Assembly (NCBI GenBank): GCA_036244855.1
Contig: BQKZ01004294.1
Span: forward strand, 8,726-40,714
DNA from: Temnopleurus reevesii
Lineage: Eukaryota; Echinodermata; Echinoidea; Temnopleuroida; Temnopleuridae
Length of the DNA: 31,989 nt
Reading direction: 5' to 3'
Below the pieces are notes generated by a model. The model ran no database searches. It worked only from the letters and a program-made list of their open reading frames with translations, and was not told the origin of the DNA. Below are positions 22,701 to 31,700 of this stretch, one piece after another (the first letter of the stretch is position 1; the number at the start of each line of letters is the position of its first letter). Both the position numbers and the translations under genes were made by a program.

Positions 22701-25700
22701 GCTTTCAGATGCCCTTAAACACAGGCAATGATTTTTTACATTAGTTCCGAGTAAGATGACCATAATGGAAAATGTAATAATGTGAAGATGAAATACTGGC
22801 TTGGCTGCCCATGCCTGCTGCCCAGTAAATAGCTCCGATCGATAATGCATGGTCATCGCATTGTAAACAGACAATGGTGAAAGTAGTGGACAATAGCCCG
22901 CCAACTTCGCGGTGGCAAAAGTTCTCCAGTGGGACTCCATACAAGTCGTCCCATGCACAATAGAACTCGCCTCGTGTACAATAGAACTCGCCCCGGAGAT
23001 AGTACTTGTGCTTTCATTCAATGGAAGGCTTCTCTTAAATAATACACCTTTTCCTCCGACAATAGCCTTAACCTATTTTGAGCATTGACTAAACGATGGT
23101 TTATATGGTTCGAGGAATGTGATGGCGCTGTTTATATTTTGTTGTTGATTATTGTCAGTCATTGTCACTTTTTGTTGATTTACTGGCGATGACATTAGTG
23201 AGATGGGAATCTCCCTGACGACAACATTATTTGCTACAACTTACTTAGTACATGTATCACTTTGCATGATTTACACCTTAGGTGCACATGTAATATCATA
23301 TGTTCATGTCTAAGATTTGTTGTGAGAGACAATCTCCTCTGTTATTATTTGAAGAAATTTTTTTTTGTCAAACTCGTGGATTCCCGAAGGAGTTTATCAA
23401 ACTATGACTCTTCTCAAATTATGATTGAAATAAAGATAGACAAAGCACTGAAATTGAAAATTGAAAAATGTTTAAGATAAAAAAAGAAGTCGATTCGAAA
23501 CATACCTCACTATTCGTCCCTATTTGACATTAATTCAAAGGACAAAATACTTCGACTGTTATATTTCGTTCCGAAGACATTTAACACGTATTAACCTGGA
23601 CGAAAATGAATGAAATATATTTTGTCATGCTGGATATTTTCATTGCTATAAAAAGTGTTAAGTTGACTGGAAATTATCTCAAAATAGGGAACAGATAACT
23701 CTATGCTGTATAATTTGCTTTTTCCACTGTACAGAGACCGAACGATGATGGCGCTACTGACATTGATCAACAGACGGAGACGAATTATGGTGATATCAAC
23801 GATGCTATGACAGAGAATATTGACAGTATATCTGGTGTAGGCAGTAAGAGCGATACCGTGAGTCAAGCAAAGAACGAAGCAGCGATGAATGACGATGACG
23901 ATGAAGCGATAAGTAAGTATATTACAGCAGAATGTTAAAAAAAAAAGAAAAAGAAAAATTATTAAGGGCGACCCCAAAGGACATAAAACCATATGCCGGT
24001 AAAATAAACAAACAACAGATACAAATAGACAAACAAAAGCAGTTTAAAAGCATAGAAACATGTTAACATCGTTTTTTGTAGAATAATCGAACATTACAAT
24101 TGATGAGGGGGGGGGGGGAGCTTGGCTTGTAAAAGGAAAAAAAAGATAAAAAGTCACCATTATACGAACGACTGCGTAAAATGTAAACTACTGGATTGAT
24201 AATGCATGGTCATCTTACTTTAAACGGACAATGGTGAAAGTACTCAAAGCCTATACCGAATAAATGAGCTGCATTTTAAAACGAATTCCGTTCTTATCAT
24301 GTGACGAGAAATACAAGGTGTAAATATTAATTATTGAATGATAAACGCCATAAAATCCGAATTCAGTTACCAAGTTAATCAAAGTGAATTTAAATGAATT
24401 GTCTTTGAAATGAAGATTCCTCAATACAACATCTTCTCTCCTTTACTCTTCTAGTCCCGTTCGACGAAGACGACCCGGCTAATCAGAAGGACGTCCTCTG
24501 CTGCGACTACAAGTGCTGCTGCGGATGATGCCGGCGGAACTTCGTCTGCACCCTGCCCCACTACCGCCGCTGGAGGAAGGTGCAGTACGTGGCCAGTTGG
24601 GTGGTGTTGGACCCCCTGATGGATCTCTTTATTACCCTCTGCATCCTGGGGAACACGGCCTTCCTGATGATGGACCATGAAGAGATCTCGGATGAGCTGG
24701 CTTACATCTCCGAAGAAGGCAACAAGGTAATAATCTCATCATGAAACCTGAAATCACCAATTGTTTCCTTCATACCCCATTTCAATGTTTTCCAAGAGTA
24801 AATGGCAAAAGTCACGGAGTTATGAATATGGATAAAAGGCTAAAGAGCAAAGAGAGAAGAGGATCTTGATTTGATTTTTATTTGATTTTATTCGTCATAA
24901 TGCAAGAAAAATACCATGACAAGGGATATCCCATGAAAGCCGAAGGCTTATTTCCAAAGGGGTCCTTAATAAAAGTACAAACAAAAATTGTACAAACAAA
25001 AGACAGAAACAAGTAAATAGACATCAAATCAATATGAATGATACACATACTGTATGTTTATACTAGAAGTTCAAATACATATGAGAACTTATTTACGGAT
25101 GAAAAAGGACACAAAGTAATAACTAAATTAATGTACGTAGGAATCAAGTGAAAGGGGAAGAATATACAAAGAGTTTCTTTGACTTGGATAAGAAAACAAT
25201 TCTCGAAGATTCGACAACACAAATGCCAAAAACTGGAGAGATTTCGTTGGAGTTATCAATCACAACAAAATAAATCTTTATCTCGTCACCTCTTTTTAGG
25301 TTTTCACCTACATATTCACGATCGAGTGCTTCCTGAAACTGATCGCTCTGGACAAGAAGTTCTTCAAAAATCCCTGGAATGTCTTTGACTTGTTTGTTGT
25401 CTGCGTCAGTCTGGTTGAGTTTGGTTTGTCCAGTGTCGAGGGTCTCTCTGTCCTCAGAAGTTTCCGATTGGTAAGTCGGAATGAAATTATTATTATTTTT
25501 TTAAATCCATTTATTCATTTACTCTTTTTTTTATAGCCAAGAAGGTCAAGCAAATATGTGCAAAAGACAAACGAATTTACAAAGATAGATATGCATCAGC
25601 TTATGCCTAGAGCACACCGCGAGAGTTACAATCCAATTTGGGAAATAATTTGAAATGGGCATTTTGCCAAATGAAATATACCAGAGTTCTGTTCTGAATG

Positions 25701-28700
25701 ATCACATGAATACTGATTTCAATGCGTTGATAAGATTTATACCAAATAAAATCAAATACAATCTTGAATCTGCTGCGATTGTTCCGACTTTCTTATGACT
25801 CGCAGCCATATCTGGTCGTTTGTTTGTGCGGTGGGCTTAATAATTTCATCAGATAATTTTAATTTTGGCAGAGTTCTCTTGCAACGCAGGCATGTGGCTT
25901 GAATGAGATCACCCTGTCTTTTAAATAAAACTTGAATAAATAAATAAATAAATAGTCATCCTTTCATGATACTCTCTATATTGGCTGGTGTTTACATCAA
26001 GAAGCAACAAATGATAAACATAACTATTCCATGTAATTCAAATTATATCAAGCACTTAACAAAAAGTATTTAAATGAGCAAAGTGATATATTCCAGTATC
26101 CCACCACTGACGCTTAGATGTATACTGATTTTGTAAACATAACTTTACAATTTGAATAATTAGAAATTGAAGCATATCTCTCTATTAGCTTTTCATCATA
26201 GGTTAGCAATCATTACCATTGCAATCTCGATTTATCCTTTCATTCCTACAGCTCCGCGTTCTGAAGCTGGCGCAGTCATGGACCACGATGCGAACCCTCC
26301 TCTCCATCATAGCCTCCGCCATCTCCGCCATCGGCAACGTGATGATAGTCCTGCTCATTGTCATGTTCATCTTCGCCGTCATCGGCATGCAGATCCTGGG
26401 CGGCAGCTACACGCCGGAGAACTTCGGCGTCGCCACCTTTGAGGAGATCCCACCCTGGACGTTCCAAGACTTCCACCATTCCATCATGCTCATCTTCAGG
26501 ATACTGTGTGGAGAGTGGATCGAACCCCTGTATGATTGCATGAACGTGGCCAACAAACCCTTCTGCATCATCCTCTTCATCGGCACGCTCATCGTGGGAA
26601 ACATCATGGTAATTAATATAACAAACTTTCCGATTTTTATATATTTTTATAGATTCTTTTTATATTTGTGCGTTCTTAACAACTGCGCAAAAAATGAAAT
26701 ACATCCGTCGAATGGTACCTTGACATGGAAATCGAAAAGTGCATATCAGAATGACAAGATTAAGGCTTCGTTTACACATCATTGTATTATCCTTTACACA
26801 AAGTTTCCATTTCAGATTATATACCAAAAACTGAAAAACGTTCCATTATCGCGTCTCTTTTAAGATTTTTAATTAAACATATAGTATTGTAAAATATAAC
26901 GGCAGTGATTTCACCATCTATTTATTTGTAATTGCCTTCAAAATAATTTGTTTTAAAGTAGAGTTACATGGATATCGAACAAATAATGATGGGTGTCATT
27001 TTGTTGAAATGCGAGAGTCAGAACCATGTCACCACGACGCTTGCATGGAATAATTACCATTACATGACGTAATAATTGTATTCAAATTTTCAGATGCAAC
27101 ATCATTATCCATCAATTTTGGCATCTTCAGTTCCAAATGAAAAGGCTTTGCTCAAAGCCAAGTATAGATGCTAATCACAGGGTGTCCCAAACATGACGCA
27201 ATACTTCTATTTGAAATTTATAGATGCTGAATCTCTTCCTGGCGTTGTTGCTCAACTCGTTCGCCTCGGACTCGATCCAGAACAAGAAGGAGGCAGAGGA
27301 ATCCAAGCTGATCCTAGCCTTCAGGAAGATCGGACGCTTCTTCAAGTGCATCTTCAAGCCCTGCCTCTGCTGTCAACGCTTCAAGAAGAACAAGATCGGT
27401 GACAGCTCCGAGAACCTGAAGGCGTTGACGAACGGGACGACGACGACGAAGAAAAACGGGGTGTTGCCGAGTGAGAACGGGCACGGAGGCAAGGCGACCA
27501 TTCACGAGTTCATCGTTGTCGAGGACGTCGGCAAGGACGAGGATAAGATCTCGACCATCGACATCGACAGTAGCACGCAGACAGGTAGGTTTTCTGAGTT
27601 ATTCGGCACGCGCCAATCACAGTTATTGTTTCATACGAGTCTCATCAAAAGCACAAACAGAGCGCGAAAGAAAATGTGCGTTCTAATTAGCAACTGATTT
27701 GAAGTTGATCTGCGATGAATTGCAACGTCGACAGCACCGTACAGACAAGTAGGCCTTCTGAGTTGATGGGCAAGCGCCAATGAAACCCACTGTTTCATAC
27801 GCGTTTCGTCAAACTCGCAGACAGTGTGCGAATGAAAATTAATGCGCGTTGTAAGTTGCAACTTATTTTGCAGTCGATTTGCGTTTAATTGATAGTTTGT
27901 AGCAATACCTTTTTAACTGTTTAATGAATTTTGTGCTGCTAATTATATGTGCATATCTCAGAAGAAAAAGGTGCCAAAATGTTAAAACACCATGTTCCTA
28001 TGATGGTTCAAACTCATAAATCATTTGTTTGAAGGCTAAAGCATCTATAAAGTGTTGTAATGTCGCTTTGCGTCATCCCTGTTGTTCATTCTCCATATTC
28101 ACATATCATAAAAAATAATAATTCCCGAAAAGTGGAAATCAGTTGGTCAAACTAACAATTTATTTAAAATTTTCTTTCATATTCAGTGATTCGACGTAGG
28201 AACCAGCTGACAGCGAATGGATACCATTTACATCCAGCACTTGCTTCATCCAATGGGAACCTCCCGCATATGTACACCAATGGAGGCAGTCATCATGGTA
28301 GCACCGCCAGCATCAAATCGGTAGGTCCTCAAATCACATTTATTTTCGTTTTGAGAATTGTTTCTCAATGCCTCTTACTTACAGATATTGACACACATTC
28401 TGATTTTGTTATCTAAAAAAATTCTCAAATCAAGATGTCTGACCTACTGTTTAACATTCAGATTGATGAAAAACCACCGACAGTGCAAAATAGAAGGAAG
28501 TTATACAGGCACTATTTTTAAAGAAAATAATGCAATACAATGACTTTAAACTACAAGACACTTACTTTTTGCCATCTGGTAAAGTTCGAGATTTCAGCAT
28601 TATATCGTTGATAAATTTAAGTAACATTTTCTTCATTTGTACATGATCATACCATTTTGGTCACCGGAATTGTTAACACCCTAATTTTATATGTATATAT

Positions 28701-31700
28701 TCTATCTTGATCTCCAGCTTCCTATAAACCGTCCACACGTGGCGTTCGTTACTCAAGCTCCTCCCGTTCCCGCGATCCTTCCTCCGCCGAGAGTACCACC
28801 CTCCCTTCGGCTGGAACCCGTCGATACGAGAGAGAGCGACTCGCTGAACGACGACGCCGGTAACTGCCCGCTCGTCGTCAGCACCAACGCCGAGACTGGT
28901 GAGGTCGAACCGCCTCGTTCCGTAGCCCCGACACCCCTCCCCGGACGGTCCGTGAGCCACGCAAGTCTGCACAGCATCGCCAGCCGGCGAGACACGGCGG
29001 TGATGGTCAACACTACCGCAACCATCGAAGAGCCTGTGCTGGAGGATCCGGTCAAAGACTGCTTCCCTGGCGTGTGTTCGAGGTTCTGCGCCAGGAAGTG
29101 TACGTGTATCCCGTGTTGCCTTGATGCGAATGAGAGCAACATGGCGTATCGATGGAGGCGGTACCGTGAGATTATGTTTACTGTCTGCGAGCATAAGGTC
29201 TTTGAGACGTTCATTATTGTCGTCATCTTTGGAAGTAGTTTCACACTGGTAAGAATTCCCTCCTGTTTCACTTTCATGAATTTGTTGACACACTTACAAC
29301 TTAAACCAAGTAGTCACTATGGATATTGCACAATTCAGTAGTCAGTTGGTTGAATGGACAAGGCGGCCATGAACGTAAAGGATTTGGAAACATGCAGCAC
29401 TTTTGTTTGAAGAAAATATGAATGCAACATCCTATGTAACCCCAGCTCGCTTGTGAGGCTCGGGGATTAAAAGCATCGAAAAACATAAGAAGTAAAAATA
29501 TGGATAGAGACCAGCATCCGACGAAAAATTCACAAAATTGTGACAGTAGATGATGATAAAGGAAAAGGAGGGTAAATCGTGCCATTTTCCTTTTCATCCG
29601 TAGTTACCCTTTTCAACTTACGCTACTCATCCGTGCATTTATATATATTTCATACCTTCCTTTCCCAATCCTTTCTCTCCGTATTCTTACTGTTATTTTT
29701 CACTTCTCCTGTTTCAAGCTGCTAATGATATATTATGTAGCCTTTATCTACTTTAGATCTTCAAAGACATCTATCTTGGTCCTCACCATTCTTTCATTCT
29801 TTTCTTCTTCATTTCCTCCTCCTCATTAAAATTGTCAATGATATATGTAGCCATTTATCATTCTCACGGTTTTTTTTCTCATTTAGATCTTCGAAGACAT
29901 CTATCTCGATCTCCACCCAAGACGTCAGGAGATTCTTAAGATCCTCAACTATGTATTCTTTGCCATCTTCGTTGTTGAGATGTTGATCAAATGGAGTGGA
30001 TACGGCTTCGCCAAGTATTTCACAAGCTTCTGGTGTTGGCTCGACTTCTGTATTGTTATGGTAAATATTCGATTTCCTTATTTTTTGTTTACCTTTGTTC
30101 GAAATATAGTTACCCTGTAAACATCCCTTTAAACTGAAAATACATTGTATGATGTTCCAGTAGACAAACGAAAGAATATCCCAGTAAATCACAATTGACT
30201 AGCTAGTGCTCAAAGGGTTTAAATGTGTCTTACAGATCGTTTTTTTTTCTACAAACGTCATGAGAGTATACTGGTCTCATCACTTGACCCCTGAGTGACA
30301 AATTCTGTACACGAGTTTTTGAAAGTCCATTAAACAACTTTTAAGAATGTTGTTCTTTTCGTTGCTTAATACAACTCGGTCGGTAATAAATGAAAACAAC
30401 CCGAAGTATTGTGCGTCGTTCTTATAGCTTGCGCATTGAACAAAAGAATTCTAAGAAAAAATAATATGATTCATGATCGTACATTTACTCTTTAAAAGTG
30501 ATTACAATTTTGTCTTAATCTCATGATTCGATCTCACTAAATCGTGGTAATAAGAGCATCAAGAATTTTGGTTATAATGTAAAATAACAGATCAGTTTAG
30601 AATGAGTCAATATTACACTTATATAACTGTATAGTACTTCCCCTGTCGCTGTTGCAAGTCATGCCATTAAGTGGAATAATAAAATTTCATCTCATCTCCA
30701 GGTTGGTTTGTTGAGCATCCTTGGAGATGTGATTGGACTGACAAACTTCGCAGCATTCCGTGCTCTCAGGACACTGCGAGCTCTTAGACCGCTCAGGGCC
30801 ATCTCCAGATGGGAAGGCATGAAGGTAAGTGTTAAGGGCGATTCACACCGTTGCGATTTTAGCCTGCGTCGGGTCAGCGGTTTTTTAAACTAAAAATTAA
30901 AAACGCCCCCCAGCACACAGTATACGCTGATCAGACGGTGGACTGAAGTTCGTCTTTCGCTCAAGGAGCTTATGTCGAACGTCAATACACCGTAGGACCT
31001 GCATCATTGTGCGTCCAGGAAGCGTTTTAATTGTCAAAAACGCTAGGTCGACACAGGCTAAAACGCAAATGTATGATTCGGTATTTTTATCCGTCATAGA
31101 CATAATTTGAATCTGTGATTGGTCAAAAGCCATTCACGTGACGATAGATAATTCCAACTACCCTCCAAAGTGTCATGGATTTGATACTTTCCGTGAATAG
31201 TTCTAGTCAACTATACTTCGGTGGCGAACTGGTGACAAACAGTCGAGAGACACATACAAATATTTTGATTAAAATCCTTTTCTTTGTAGACCCTATTTCG
31301 TTTAAATAAACACAAAGTAAATATATGTACAACTTGTCAATGAATGAATAAGATAGTTAATCATGAAGGATATTCAATGTTTTGAGTGAAACTATCCCAA
31401 CCCCTTATGCTCCAGTCGCATAGGAGCCCCGACTGAATACGATTCAACATGAATCTCTGTTAAATAATCAATTACGCCAACATATAACACTCTCATTCCC
31501 TTCTCTCTTCCTTAGATCGTGGTGAACGCAGTGGTGCACGCCATCCCCTCCATCGCGAACGTACTGCTCGTGTGCGCGATGATCTGGCTGATCTTCTCCA
31601 TCATGGGCGTTCTCTTCTTCAAGGGGCTCTACGATCGCTGCGTTGACGAGGACGGCGAGAGGCTACTCCACACCATCGTCAATAACAAGTCCGAGTGTCT

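Noticed and set aside
24526..24528. Selenocysteine codon
   Set aside because: Channel subunits of this family are not known selenoproteins, the residue is in a variable linker, and no SECIS element can be examined because the 3' UTR is outside the window.
28673..29293. Minus-strand open frames of 174 and 206 codons
   Set aside because: Antisense shadows of exon 18, whose GC-rich third positions suppress stops on the opposite strand; the sense strand is clearly Nav.
29757..29886. Alternative first half of exon 19
   Set aside because: Only the first ten codons resemble the exon, no donor follows, and use of its acceptor with the normal donor shifts the frame by one.
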